From contig NW_024883421.1 of the NCBI RefSeq assembly GCF_019059575.1, positions 1-64,000 of the forward strand: a stretch of 64,000 nt of DNA, read 5' to 3'. The position numbers and the translations under genes were made by a program. Numbering within the stretch: position 1 is the first letter of the stretch; each line of letters begins with the position of its first letter. Of the stretch, positions 10,943 to 22,216 are shown one piece after another. Below the pieces are notes generated by a model that was not told the DNA's origin, did not search any database, and saw only the letters and a program-made list of their open reading frames with translations. The stretch is from Amphibalanus amphitrite. Lineage: Eukaryota > Arthropoda > Thecostraca > Balanomorpha > Balanidae.

Positions 10943-11977
10943 TTAACACGCGCACTGCAGGGGGGGGGGGGGTTGTTTTCAACCCCCCTGTGGTTTTTCG
11001 CAAATTGCGAGAAAACGGCGGCGCGTAGCGCCGCCAAATTTTGCATACCTGTTCTCACAACTTTTGCACACCTTGAGTAAAAATTTTGACCCCAGGTGAC
11101 CTATGGTCAGGTCACCAAGTCAGGTCAAGTGACCCTACCTCGAAACGTAAATTTCGAAGTTTGCAATCCCACCAAGCCCACAGTTGTTGAGATATGATCT
11201 TGAAACCCACAGGAAATAGTAAAGTCATCACGAGCTACAACTTGTATATCTCGAAATTTTTATATCGATGACCTAAGGTCAGGTCATTTTTGCGACCGGC
11301 CCATTATAAGTCAATGGGAGAAATTTCAACTTACTCTGAATGCCATCCTATGACTTCAATACGCTCAGGATCATAGTATTACAGGTCCCTGTTGGTGATT
11401 TCACCAAAACATATCACTTATGACCTTTGGAAGGTGATCTCCAGGTCATCTTAGGTCACCTGAGGTCACCAGCGGTTTTTCTTCAATAACTTGAGATTGA
11501 GTAGAGATAGAGACTCCGTTTGACGTTTATCGTGTTTTTCTCGTCAATGCGGATCGAATGATATGCAACATGACCTATTTCGGTCAGGTCATGACCTTGA
11601 CCTGAGGTCAAATTTTCAACTTGACCTTTCGAGGTCATATTATATATCATTCGATGCGCCTTGACGAGCTAAGAACGATGGCGTTCGAATCGATCCTCTG
11701 TCTTGTGTGCAAGACAAGTTATTCAAGAAAAACTACCGCGAAATTCCTGTTGTGAAAATCGTAACATTTTGTCTTCGGTGACCTCTGGTGACCTCGTTTT
11801 TGACCTGACCCAAAAATGATCTTAGTATTTCTTGTCGATCTCATCTTAACCTATCCAACGCCGTTTACCGCTTGTCGCTACGTTGCGCCGTTTTCGAGAT
11901 CTCAGGGGGGGTTGTTTTCAACCCCCCCCCCCCTGCAGTTCGTGTTCGGCTCAGACCCGCTGCAGTGCGCGTGTTAA
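10943..11977. mobile_element. TTAA-type AGGTCA-rich element with terminal G/C hairpins
   Basis: TTAA at 10943-10946 and 11974-11977; perfect TIR CACGCGCACTGCAG at both ends. The left hairpin (about 10961-10989) is a G-run, TTGTTTTCAA, then a C-run. The right hairpin (about 11906-11935) has the same inner TTGTTTTCAA. The core is dense in AGGTCA/TGACCT (11098-11130, 11440-11470, 11570-11640). The core closely matches 31320-31560 of the element at 30844-32035, although the TIR and hairpin sequences differ. No coding capacity. Confidence 0.85.
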
Positions 11978-12277
11978 GGTGAACGGCTTAGCACGTAAAT
12001 AACAGCAACTGCCACCATCGGTATTATGAGAAAACCAATTGCTTTTCCACAAACACTTACAAGTTTTTAGCTTAAAACTTACTCGAAATTAATTTTACCA
12101 GCCTCGTGTTCCTCTTATCAAAACGCTTCGAATGAATCAAAAGTTAACCTTTAAAGGTCATTTGAAAAATTTGGCCTATGTTCAAAGACATGACCTGACC
12201 AGAAATGGTCATGATGCATAGCAGGATATTAGATCCGTATCGTGGAACTTTACAAACACTTCAGATGATTTCATAAC

Positions 12278-13224
12278 TTAACCCTCGCTCGTAAACGGCG
12301 ATCTGCCACCTTCGCCCATGCAGGGGGGGGGGGGTTGGTGCGACCCCCCCTTGGCGTTTGAAAACGGAGCGTCGTAGAGCTTAGCGGAAAAGACCAACGG
12401 ATTGCTCTCGCCGAGATCTCGCGATTGGTGGTATATTTTTTGGTCCTAGGTCAACATTTGACCTACTTTTGACCGGTCAAAGGTCAAATTTTCGGAAAAA
12501 TAGACTTTTTTCAACTTTCGGCGGCGATTGCGGCAAAACGGTGGGAGATATCGACTTGAAACCTTCACTATCGTGTTCTTTGATCAATTCTCTATCGTTT
12601 GGTATGTATTTCGTTTCCCTAGCTCTAAAAATGGCGCGTTGGGAGCGCCGGAAGTCGGCAAGGTCACAGTCGGCGGCAGAAATTCGAAAAATCAAAATTT
12701 AAATTTTTGAAATCTGATTGTATTTTTGGATTTGGGAGGTCCATTTGCTCCCTATAGAAGCTAATATTGCTGCATATTCCCATTGAGGTGACAAGAATTA
12801 GCAAAATAGTGGTTCGGGCGCTTTTCAAAAATAGTACCGGACGCTGTTCCTCTTGTGACGTCATAGCTCCGTGACCTGACATGACCCGGTCAAGTTTCTT
12901 ATACCATATGATAGCCAATACTTGCCCCAACATGCATGGGAAGTTTCATCACGATCCATCAACCGATCTCCGTACCACCGGCAGGAAACCTCGGGCGTTG
13001 GCACTCAGTTTGTGAAAATCCGGCCGGAGGCTGTTCCCTTTGTGACGTCATAACTCCGTGACCTGACATGACCCGGTCAATTTTTTTTATCAAAAGATGC
13101 GCAAGATTTGCCCCATAAGGTACCCAAAATTTGGCGGCGCTGCGCGCCGCCGTTTTTGCACTATTTCCGAAAAACCTCAGGGGGGGGGGGTTGCACCAAC
13201 CCCCCCTACATGGGCGAGGGTTAA
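12278..13224. mobile_element. TTAA-type AGGTCA-rich element with terminal G/C hairpins
   Basis: TTAACCCTCGCTCG at 12278 and CATGGGCGAGGGTTAA ending 13224. The hairpins are a G-run with inner TTGGTGCGA and a C-run at about 12324-12353, and a G-run with inner TTGCACCAA and a C-run at about 13180-13207. A phrase ACCTTCGCCCATGCAGG just before the left hairpin resembles the right end, so the original left end may lie near 12308. The core (12470-12900) is closely shared with 37811-38753 and its mirror, including a stretch around 12640 that is open in several frames. The shared open frames are probably incidental. Confidence 0.8.
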
Positions 13225-14199
13225 GCATGTCTATCAAAAATAATTATTACATGGCTCATATGTATGGCTGGGTGTGTGATCATGCTTACGGGTATGTTGA
13301 ACGCAACTGATATAATTTTCTGTTGGCCACAATTTCTATATTTAATTTATCCTCCCGGATTTCATATTTTTATTAATGACACCTTCACGATGTCGAGAAA
13401 AAAAAAACGCTTAGGAGACTGCGTTTGTGATAGAGAAAAACGCCTGAGATACATTCAGTATAAGGAAGGGTCAAGGGTGCTAGATTCCTTCCGTCCTCGC
13501 TATCCTCAGGAAAAAAAAACAATCCGCATCGCCCCTAGTCTTCATGCTTCCCTCTCTGGACTGGAGGTCACCCCACCAGCCAACCTGTAGTTGATGTCAG
13601 ATCAATTCCAATTTCCAGGACAAATAATCCTCTTCGTGGTGACGGTTTGGGAGACGGCTGGACCGTCCCGACAGGGCAATCGTCCCATGGGAACAGTCTC
13701 GCTTCCGCAGATCACTGTCGCTGGCTCGCACAAATTACACCAGAGCATAGTTATGTCATAGCTCTGCAAGGGCCTTTTCAGACCGAAAAAGATGGCTTCC
13801 AACAAAACAAACAATTTTCTCATTTAGTATTGTATCTCATCAAACACCACATTTTTTCAGAGTGTTTATTATGCGTTCCGTCCAAAAAAGCGCAGTTCAA
13901 TTTTCTCCCATTGACTTGAACGATCTCAAAATTGACCCGGCCTTTCTGTCAACAATGTCAAACTTGCAAAGTAAACGTTTCAAATACATAGGTATAGTGT
14001 TGCCCATTGAAATCGCTGAAAGTTCTAAAGCGATCGGTTAGTCGGTGTATTTAGATTGATGAGCACAGGAACTTTCCTTGAGTTAAGGTCACTTGACGTG
14101 ACCTGGTGTTATGACCTTGAATTGAAAGACTTGGGCGGGAAAAATGGGTCATTTGAAATCTTAAAATGCTAGATTTTAACAATAATTGCAAACACTATC
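13225..14199. other. No gene recognised
   Basis: A 108-codon open frame at 13264-13590 (+) ends with a basic stretch (SRKKKRLGDCVCDREKRL) but matches nothing I know. Frames at 13602-13919 on both strands overlap each other. I leave these uncalled. The region lies inside the TA-flanked element of 10161-15680. Confidence 0.35.
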
Positions 14200-15079
14200 C
14201 CGGCCAAATAGTGAGTGAAAAGGGAGCGATCCCCAACCCCATGTTTAGCTCCTATAATTGAGCTAGCTGCTAGAGCCTCGCGGAAAAAACGAGCGTTTGC
14301 TTCGTTACGTGACGCAGCGACTGGTACCCCATTTTAAAATATCAGTGACCTTTTAGGGCAGGTCAAGGGCCCCAAGGCATTCGATCGGTTTTTGGTAAAT
14401 AACCACAAAAATTGTCGCATTATCGTCCTTTCGATACAATCGTGTTTTCTGTTCTCAGACGCGTCGATTTACATGCTTTTTTGTTTAGGTGAAGCAATTT
14501 AGGATGTTTACCTGAGGTCAATGTCATGTTAGGGCAACACAGGTCACGAAACTGTTGAAAGGACATGTTGCATAACATTTGATTCGGCAAGTCTTGCAAA
14601 GTCCATTGATGGCTGTCCCGACTGGCTAACTCATTTTGATCGGGAGTTATTGACGAAGCACTCCTATCACCATAGTGACGTCATAAATGACGTCACGCAA
14701 GGTGAACAATGCAAAAGTGAAGCATTAGACCTTGCCAAGAATGTATGAAGTCACGATTTGAAGTGCTTGAGAGTTGAGGTATAATTTTAGATCATTTCCG
14801 ACGCCAAGATTAACAGTTTCCATATTTCCCCATTATGCTTATATGACACTAAGTGCATTGTGGATTTGCATCATTTTATAACCGACAACCGTGCAGAGGC
14901 TTACTTAAGACGCCATGGTTAAGTGACCTGACCTGAAAACGTGGTTGATGTCAAATGATTCGGCTTGAATCAAATGCAAGGCATATGAAATGTCAGCCTT
15001 CTATCATCAGTGTGCTTTGAGCTACCGCAAAAAACCTGGTGGCGGGATTCACCCCTTCTTCTCGGCCGGCGAGGGTTAA
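14200..15079. mobile_element. Degenerate TTAA-type element, right end recognisable
   Basis: The right end reads CTCGGCCGGCGAGGGTTAA, ending at 15079. Sequence near 14260-14300 (GCTAGAGCCTCGCGGAAAAAAC) matches the subterminal part of relatives near 32690 and 36870. TGACCT/AGGTCA motifs are frequent between. The left terminus is not identifiable, so the start is approximate. The right end matches the fragment ending at 27468. Confidence 0.45.
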
Positions 15080-15460
15080 ACCTCGCTTCGAATTATTGCA
15101 GATAATGATGCGACCGAAAACAAAGCATTTATCTGTGTCTAGAACGGCCGCTGACTTGTTGGACAAGATCCCCAGTCTTGATTTGCTAGATGGGAATAAA
15201 ATACTCGGTATGTGATACATATATAGTATATACCCCTCGATTTGCCCCCGCGCTAAGTCTATTTTAATCATCACTGTCTCTTTTTTATCCGATATGATGT
15301 CGCCGCTAAACGGGTTGTTTTGTTTGCTTGCTTGCGTTGAATGGTCATTACGGATTATTGAAGGATTGTGATAAAATAGGAATGGGGCGAGGGAGGATAT
15401 GCACTGCGTCTGCAGGTGTTTAACTTAGATCACAAAGGCATCATTTCCGGCATAGTGCAG
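15080..15460. other. Inner right portion of the TA-flanked element; nothing recognised
   Basis: No motif, repeat or credible gene. From 15460 to 15680 the sequence becomes very GC-rich and mirrors the left end of the element. Confidence 0.4.
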
Positions 15461-15682
15461 AGTCACTATCTTCCCCCTCCTCTGCACTGCGGCATCTCTG
15501 CGCCCCACACACGGGGCGTCCTCACTCCACGGCCGGCCGCCACCAACTGACCCACTCGCCGGGCGCCGCGACCTGACCCGTGTCGCTGCCGCGGCCTGCG
15601 CAATAGAGTCGGGGCTGGCATCCGGGGGTTCGGCCGGCCGGCCGCCTCTGGAGCGGGGGACTTTTTTAGTAGACCTACTGTA

Positions 15683-15882
15683 CAGTCTGTCTTAAAAGTA
15701 CCGCGCAAAGTGACGGTGGATCCATCGAGCCTGACTGAGCAAGGGCCTGCTAAATTTGGGTCACTAAAGCAACTGACATCCTTAGGTCAATTGGTCGGTG
15801 ACTTTTAAATTAAAACAGGCCCTTTCTCGGTCAGGCTTGATGGATCCACCGCCACTTTGCGCGGTACTTTTAAGACAGACTG
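15683..15882. mobile_element. 200-bp TA-flanked MITE
   Basis: The left end CAGTCTGTCTTAAAAGTACC (15683) and right end GGTACTTTTAAGACAGACTG (ends 15882) are perfect over 20 bp. TIR similarity extends about 45 bp and includes GGTGGATCCAT. TA lies on both sides (15681-15682, 15883-15884). It shares the left TA with the larger element at 10161-15680, so two TA-targeting elements are stacked at one LTR site. Confidence 0.9.
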
Positions 15883-15884
15883 TA

Positions 15885-15986
15885 CCAACAATGCACGAGT
15901 GTTTTTGAAATAAAGGAATCGGAGAGAGTGATTCGATTCGACAGGAAAACTCACTTATAGTGCGTTTATTATTAATTATTTTATAT
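15885..15986 (+). repeat. BEL/Pao 5' LTR, second part
   Basis: CCAACAATGCACGAG through ...TTATTTTATAT, matching 26023-26129 of the 3' LTR except for a 5-bp length difference (3' copy GCACGAATCGAATG, 5' copy GCACGAGTG) and one A/G change. It contains AATAAA-like sequence (GAAATAAAGGAATC), a possible polyadenylation signal. Confidence 0.9.
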
Positions 15987-16001
15987 GGTCCTCCGGGCCG
16001 A
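15986..16001 (+). other. Candidate primer-binding site
   Basis: TGGTCCTCCGGGCCGA lies directly after the 5' LTR, and TGG is the usual start of a site complementary to a tRNA CCA end. I could not assign the tRNA. Confidence 0.5.
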
Positions 16002-16306
16002 ATAGTGTTTGAAAATGCTTTAAATATGTTTGAATAGATTACGGATAGAATTTGAATAGTATCACCGGACAGATGGATGATAGAATTTGGATAGAAAGAC
16101 AGGACAGAACTCGGATAGTACCTATTGCAACTGTCAATGGATCTGACTGGATTTTGGAATGTTAAGCTTGCCATATCGCAGCGTGTACAATGTAGATCTA
16201 AGGCTGCTCTTGCTTTTAACGTAAAATTTCATCAAGCTGCATTTAGTTTTGATTGGGAACACAAAAGCTTTGATTAGTTATAGGAACTCTCATTGATAGC
16301 AGCAAC

Positions 16307-17620
16307 ATGCCTGCAAGATCGTTACCGCAGCTGATCAGACAGAGAAATGATAGACGGGGATCTCTGACAAGATCACTAACACAACTGGAGTTGTTAGTGC
16401 AAGAAAATGGCATGCCAGAATTGATTCAGGAAAGGCCAGAAGATGTTGAATGCCTGTATAAAGAAACTCAAGAAGCCCAGAGACAGCTGCAGGCTGGTAT
16501 GGACAGCGAAGATGACCTGGAACAAGAATTGGATATGTGGGACGAGCTTAAGTCGCGAAAATATCCGCAGTCAGCCTGGCTAAGAGACTTTACGCCAGCA
16601 GATCAGCGACTGAGCATTCTCAGGATCCAGACTCGGCTCATAAGAACAGAGTGAAGCTTCCCAAAATTGATCTGCCAACATACCCGGGGAAGTATACGGA
16701 TTGGTGTACGTTCTGGGACACATTTGACTCTACTGTGCATCAAAACTCAACGCTTTCTGACGTGGAGCGCTTCCACTACCTTACAGCTTCTCTCTCCGGC
16801 TCACCGGCAGCCGCTATTCGCGGACTGCGTGTGACAAATGACAATTATGCAGAAGCCGTCAGCATACTGAAGGAACGGTTCGGAGACAAAAACAGGATAA
16901 TATCCGCACATCTAGAAGACTTGATGAAACTACCGGATGTGTCTGAAAAAGAAGACAACATAGTCGCTATGCGTCGTTTCTGTGATGAGCTCGAGTCTCA
17001 CAGTCGGAGTCTTGGGTGCTTAGGAGTGGAACCGGATACATATGGCACTATGCTGGCGCTAGTTGTCATGGGAAAGCTACCACAGTCGTGGAGTTTATTG
17101 ATAAGTCGGAATGTTGGAGACGGATGGGAGTTGAAGAGTATTGTTCGGGAACTCAGGAAGGAAGTCGCACTGAGGGAGCGCACAGAGTCGCGAGTGATGA
17201 AAACCGGTCGTGCGAGTAGGACAAACAACAGAGCACCAGCTAGAACGGCAGCCACGCTGACTTCTTCGGCGGGACGGGACAGCCAGTGCTGCTTCTGCAA
17301 TCGGACCGGCCACGAGTCAGCTTGGTGCAGTGTGATTACTCGAGAGAAGAAAAGACCTCTTGAGACGATTCGGTCGGTGTTTCGTCTGCCTGAAAAGAGG
17401 GCACGTGGCCAGAAAATGCACAGGCAGGCCATGTCCGAGCTGTGGCGGAAGGCTGTTTGTTTTGTTTTGTTTTGTTTTGTTTTGTTTTGTTTTGTTTTGT
17501 TTTGTTTGTTGGAAGGCTGTTGAAGGCGTCTGTTTGTGCAACAGATCCGCTGGACAGCAGGCCACTACGGGTGGCGAAGTAGACACTGCACCGACACCGG
17601 CTCTGCAAGTCAGCAACAGC
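16307..17620 (+). pseudogene. gag: BEL/Pao gag (broken)
   Basis: The first frame at 16307-16654 is a charged, probably coiled-coil N-terminus. After a frameshift near 16650 the second frame (to about 17350) holds the DUF1759-type Gag core, with LPKIDLPTYPGKYTDW near its start and ILKERFGDK further on. It is followed by the zinc knuckle CCFCNRTGHESAWC. A second frameshift near 17355 is needed to reach the next knuckle, CFVCLKRGHVARKC. A third cysteine cluster (CPSCGG) is cut by a (TTTTG)n tract at 17456-17510. Gag would package retroelement RNA. Two frameshifts and a microsatellite make this copy non-functional. Confidence 0.85.
17456..17510. repeat. (TTTTG)n microsatellite inside gag
   Basis: About eleven TTTTG units, flanked by a direct repeat GGAAGGCTG (17447-17455 and 17511-17519). 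The downstream frame remains open through the array. Confidence 0.95.
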
Positions 17621-18036
17621 CCCGAATCCAGCGACAGTTCACAGATCATTTTGTTACAAACAGCCGAAGTGACTGTCGCTAGCCAAAGCCACATGGAAAA
17701 GGCCAGACTCATTCTAGATAGTGGCTCACAACGCTCGTATATAAGCACGGAACTCAGCGAACGGCTCGGATTGCGGCCGATACGTCAAGAGCGACTATTG
17801 GTGAGGACATTTGGCTCAGACGAAGAAATGGTTCAAGACGCTGGCGTAGTACAAGTTCCGATATTGGCCCTGGACGGCAGCACCATCTACCTCACCGCTT
17901 ACCAGATTCCAATCATATGCAGGCCCCTGCAAAGCCAACCAGTCATGGGATTGAAGGAGCAGAACGAGCATCTTTGCGGCCTGTTTTTGGCTGAGTCGTC
18001 CGACGGCAGCACAGAGTTGAGAGTTGAGCGTGGATA
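17620..18036 (+). pseudogene. BEL/Pao aspartic protease, interrupted
   Basis: In the frame running 17360-18115, the motif ILDSGSQRSYIS (about 17710) has the D-S-G active-site signature of BEL/Pao retropepsins (Peptidase A17/DUF1758 type). Further on the frame reads TFGSDEE and PVMGLKEQNEHLCGLFLAE, typical of the rest of the domain. The frame is cut at 18037 by the mariner insertion; the linker to the reverse transcriptase resumes at 19344. In life it would process the Gag-Pol polyprotein. Confidence 0.8.
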
Positions 18037-18038
18037 TA

Positions 18039-19341
18039 CGAGGGGCGTTCAAAAAGTTCCCGGCCCAACCATGAAGGAGTTGGAATTTCGGCCTGCAACG
18101 CGGTGTGTTCAATGATGTGTTATTGAGATGTCCACTTACGTAGCCATTAACCAATCTGCCCTGTGATTGGTTCAGGCTGCTAATTAATCGTAACATAGTT
18201 TGCCATTCCCGGTCAGAATGGGCGACGCCCAGAAGAGAACAGTGATTTGGTTCATGTGTTGCAGAAAAATGCACCAAACGTTATTCACGTAAAGCTAGTG
18301 CCAACACATGTTGAGGTTTGTCTTTCTTACAGTAGCGTCAAAAAGTGGTTATCTCTGTTCAATTTTGGTCAACAGATCATTAATGGTCACCCCCACACTG
18401 GGCAGCCATCAACAGCATTGACTCAAGAAAATATGAAAAATAAGCACTTCTTTGTGAAAAATGACATGTGTTCTGGTCTGGAACAACGCAGCAGAAGCGG
18501 AGGTGTCTATCAGGTTCCTCAAAGCCATTCTTCGATAGCGTATTAATATGTTTAAGATCTCTGCAAGATGCATCCCCCGTTTGCTGACTCCAGAGGAAAG
18601 GCAAACTCGAAAGGAGGCGTAACGCGAAAATTTTGGCCCCTATATCGAAGATCCAAAAGAGTTCATTGAACTACTTGTTACCGTGGAGGGATTGTGGGTG
18701 TCACACGTTGACCCTAAGGGCGTGACCGAGTTGCACAAGTGGAAGCACACTGAGTAAAGGCCACCAAATGTGTGCGACGTGTCTAAGTCAGACGGCAAGG
18801 TGACAGTGGTTGCATTTTGGGATGCTGGCGGGGCTCTGCTCGTCAACTTTCCAAAACAGGGGCGCACAATTAATGATGAATACTACACCTCCCTTCGATA
18901 ATAGTAGCGAGCAGCATATATCAAGGAGAGACTAGGGAAGCTGACTAAAAGTGTGCGCCTGATCCAGGACCACGCACCAGCACACATGAGCAGGGTGACG
19001 ATCAGCGAAGCAGTGAGCTGTGGCCTCGAGTTGTTGTCACAGCCACTTTTTTATCCGTACCTTGCACCCTCAGGTTGTCACCTTTTCCCCAACACAAGGA
19101 AATTGCTTAGCAGTGGCAACTTCGCTGACAGCAAGGAGACAAAAGCAGCCGTCTTGGACGTGCCAGATGCGTTCAAAACTCACTTGGCTGTGGAGACCCA
19201 GGGGCCTCTCGCTAAGCGCTGCGCGAAATGTTTTTGTCTTAACGCTGGTTATTTGACTAAATGAGCATTTTTGGTCTAATAAGTCGACGTCGTATCTCTA
19301 CTCCTTCATGGTCGGGCCGAGAACTTTTTGAACGCCCCTCG
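18039..19341 (+). mobile_element. mariner transposon (1.3 kb) inserted in the BEL/Pao element
   Basis: TIR CGAGGGGCGTTCAAAAAGTT (18039) and AACTTTTTGAACGCCCCTCG (ends 19341) are perfect over 20 bp. The similarity continues inward about 20 bp (CGGCCCAACCATGAAGGAG). TA lies on both sides (18037-18038, 19342-19343). The length of 1303 bp is standard for a complete mariner. It breaks the protease-to-RT reading frame, so it arrived after the retrotransposon. Confidence 0.95.
18247..19264 (+). pseudogene. mariner transposase (DD34D family), decayed
   Basis: The N-terminal helix-turn-helix piece reads SYSSVKKWLSLFNFG. The middle reads WVSHVDPKG near 18700, where the normal aspartate-glutamate before the tryptophan is changed (TVEGLWV). 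Downstream the second catalytic aspartate survives (IQDHAPAHMS, about 18960), but the third is lost (YLAPSGCHLFP instead of the usual P-S-D). Frameshifts and stops separate the pieces (near 18545, 18755 and 18900). The enzyme cannot be active. Confidence 0.85.
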
Positions 19342-19343
19342 TA

Positions 19344-21057
19344 TTGGTCGGGTCAGATCAAATGTGACTCTTGATGACGGGCAAAGTTCGACGAGGAAAA
19401 GACGGACAAGGACCGGTGGCGTGCAACACGCGTGTTGGCTGGGTTCTCTCTGGTAGCACGGATTGTGGATTTCTAGAAGCTCAGATGAACCTGGCCACTT
19501 CTCACACGCTCAGAGTGGAAACGAAAACGGTACAGGAAGACAGACAGGATGCCCTCAACAAGTTCTGGAACTTAGTCATTGGAGATTTGCGAAGAAGATG
19601 AATCGGTGCATGATCGTCTGCTAGAGTCGGCCAGATTCCGGGACGGCCGTTATGAAGTAAAACTCCCGTGGAAGGACTATCACGAACCACTAACGGACAA
19701 CTTCCAGCTGGCCAAGAAACGGCTCAGCTCTCTCCTGCATCGGCTGAAGTCAGATCCAGAAACAGCGGAAGAGTATGATAGGATCATAAGGGAGCAGATT
19801 CACGCAGGCATCACTGAAGAAGTTGACGGCACAGCCGAGGGCACGGCCGGAATGGATCGCATTCATTACCTGCCTCACCATCCGATTGTGAAAAGGGAGA
19901 AAACCACAACCAAGGTTCGGGTTGTGTATGACGCCTCAGTAAGCAGCCACGGACCGTCCCTGAACAGCTGACTCAGTGCTGGACCAAGCCTCACAGCTGA
20001 CCTCTTGGATGTGCTGCTTAGATTTCGATCATATGATGATTTGGTGCCAGGAGCAGGAGATGTGGAGGGGGCGGCTGATACATTTTTGAGCATCCGGAAC
20101 TGCTTGTACGAAGCAAGCTTCAACTTGAGAAAGTTCCAGACAAATTCAGAGGAACTAAACAAGCGCTTAGACGACGAGCTCGGACGTGAGAAGTGCACAG
20201 AACCAGTGAGGAGGGCACAAGAAGATGACACGACGTATGCCTCCTTTGAGCTGACGGAGATGACGGGTCCGAAGAACACTGAGAATTCAAGGGTTTTGGG
20301 CGTAGGATGGGATCTCGTGAAGGATGAACTGCTGCTTACACTCAGACTTGAAGAAGAGTCTGAAGTCAGGCTGACGAAAAGACAGATAGCCAGAACCATA
20401 GCTGGTATTTACGATCCGATGGGACTGTTGTCGCCTGTGGTTCTGCCCCTCAAGGTCTTTCTAAAAGAACTGCATACTAGCGGACTTAACTGGGACAACG
20501 AGCTGACCGCAGATCAGCAGAAGAAGTGGAGTGCCTTGAGACAACTGACGGTCGAGATGGTACCAATTGCGGTTCCAAGGTGCTATTTTGATGAGCAGAC
20601 TGCCGGTACCCAGCGTATGAAGGTGTCATTACACGGGTTCGGAGACGCATCCAAGGCGGGTTATGCAGCTGCGGTATATATTACAATCGAGGGTACCAAT
20701 ACGGCAGCGAGCTTAGTAGCCTCAAAGACACGAGTGGCACCCATCAAGACTCAAACTATACCACGACTTGAACTGATGGCTGCCCTGCTGACCGCTCGAC
20801 TTGTGGTCAGGGTGAAACTTGCTCTCAGCTCGGTTTACGAGATAGCAAGCTGTTTCTGTTGGACCGACTCAATGGTAGTGTTCCATTGGATCACCCGAGA
20901 GGAGAAGGAATTCCAACAGTTTGTGGAAAACAGAACGTCTGAGATCAGACGACTCACTCCGGCGCCCTGCTGGAGTTACTGCCCTGGCCAGGAGAATCCC
21001 GCTGACATTCCAACCAGGGGTGTTTCAGGAAGTGATCTGAAGGGCCTGACCAAGTGA
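19344..21057 (+). pseudogene. pol: BEL/Pao reverse transcriptase/RNase H, with RT core deleted
   Basis: Resuming after the mariner, pieces in two frames (19371-19601, 19579-19971) give the protease-RT linker (GPVACNTRVGWVLSG) and the RT N-terminus (KVRVVYDASVSS). After a stop near 19970 the frame at 20005-21057 begins in the RT. The text LLRFRSYDDLVPGAG joins the early palm region directly to the catalytic DD segment, so roughly 100-150 residues of fingers and palm are missing. Downstream are GIYDPMGLLSPVVLPLK, the RNase H region (HGFGDASKAGYAAAVY; FCWTDSMVVFHWI) and PGQENPADIPTRG, all typical of Pao polymerases. It cannot be functional. Confidence 0.85.
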
Positions 21058-21082
21058 TGGTCGGGACCAACCTGGCTGAAGG

Positions 21083-22216
21083 ATGATTCGAGACACGTGG
21101 CCGAAAACTGAAAAGAGAACAACTGATGAGTCAGTTGAAAAAGAGGTCGCCAAAGAGCTCAAGAAAACAAAGCGAAATGGAGCCCACTCTCTTCTGGTGT
21201 CTGATGATAGCACCTTGGACCTTAATGTACTGCAGCCAGGAAACTTCAGCAAACTCAGAAACCTTCTGAGAACGACAGCGCTTGTATTGAGATTCATTTC
21301 TAATCTGCGCAAGAAGGTGTGCCGTCAAGAACGCATCACAGGACCGCTGCAATATTCCGAGGTTGGAGGAGCTGAGCGTCTCTGGATCAAGTCGGCGCAA
21401 CGATCCATAAGGAACGGGCCTCAGGCGGCCAAGCTGCAGAACCGATGGATGTGTTCGATGGATGTGTTCGAAGCGGAGAATGGTCTCATGCGCTGTGGCG
21501 GACGCTTAGACAAGTCAGAAGTCCCATATGAGGCCAAACATCCGATACTCCTTCCTCGAGATCACGAACTGACTGATCTCATCATCTTGGACTGTCATGA
21601 ACGAGTGGGGCACAACGGAGTGAAGGAGACCCTAACGGAGTTTAGAGGGCGATTTTGGATCGCCAGAGGGAGACAGAAGGTGAGAGAACTGCTTCACCAG
21701 TGCAGAATCTGCAGACGTCACGAGGGAAAAACCTACAGCGCACCTCGGCCACCCGCACTACCAGAGTTCAGGGTCACTGAGACTCAGCCATTCTCCTGCA
21801 CCGGAGTCGACTTTGCTGGGCCGCTGTTCATCCGAAGCAGTAATGAGCACAGTGGCAAGGTGTACCTTGTATTGTTCACCTGCATCTCTACGAGGGCGGT
21901 GCATCTGGAGATATGTCCGGATCTCTCTACAGATGCCTTTCTCCGTAGCCTGTCTCGAATGAAAGCTCGGAAAGGAACGCCAAGGGTCCTTATATCGGAC
22001 AACGCTCAGACATTCAAGGCAGCAGCCAAGTTCATTCAAGGACAGCATGACGAACTTCAAGACCGACTGTCAACGGACAAGATCGAATGGAAGTTTATAC
22101 TAGAACGTGCGCCATGGTGGGGTGGATTTTACGAGAGACTCGTCAGATCTGCTAAACGATGCCTGAGGAAGATTATCGGAAGAGCACTTCTAACCTATGA
22201 GGAGTTGGAGACTGTA
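21083..22216 (+). pseudogene. BEL/Pao integrase, N-terminal and catalytic parts
   Basis: Separated from the RNase H frame by a stop at about 21055. It shows the HHCC zinc-binding domain (HERVGHNGVKETL, then CRICRRH, about 21595-21720). The core follows, with the first aspartate in GVDFAGPLF (about 21810), the second in LISDNAQTF (about 21990) and the glutamate in WWGGFYERLVRSAK (about 22120). All three DDE residues are present. The frame is broken after position 22216 by the TA element at 22217-25407 and continues at 25410. The domain would join retroelement DNA to the host chromosome; this copy is split. Confidence 0.9.

Larger units (their letters stand above)
10161..15680. mobile_element. 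TA-flanked DNA element (Tc1/mariner-type ends), 5.5 kb, hosting other insertions
   Basis: The left end CAGTAGGTCTATTAAAAAAG (10161) is mirrored by CTTTTTTAGTAGACCTACTG (ends 15680). TA lies on both sides (10159-10160, 15681-15682). Similarity of the two ends continues inward about 100 bp in GC-rich sequence (GCCGAACCCCCG in both). No transposase is recognisable. Much of the length is later TTAA-type insertions (10943-11977, 12278-13224, about 14200-15079), so the original element was far shorter. Superfamily is inferred from the TA target and the CAGT start. Confidence 0.7.

Noticed and set aside
12477..12710. Conserved small open frames shared with 38323-38565, 47973-48182 and 48373-48615
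   Set aside because: They recur because the non-coding element core is repeated; frames exist on both strands and show no family motif or consistent start.
15466..15708. GC-rich open frames as a host gene or CpG-island exon
   Set aside because: They coincide with the inverted end of the TA-flanked element and are mirrored near 10170-10300.
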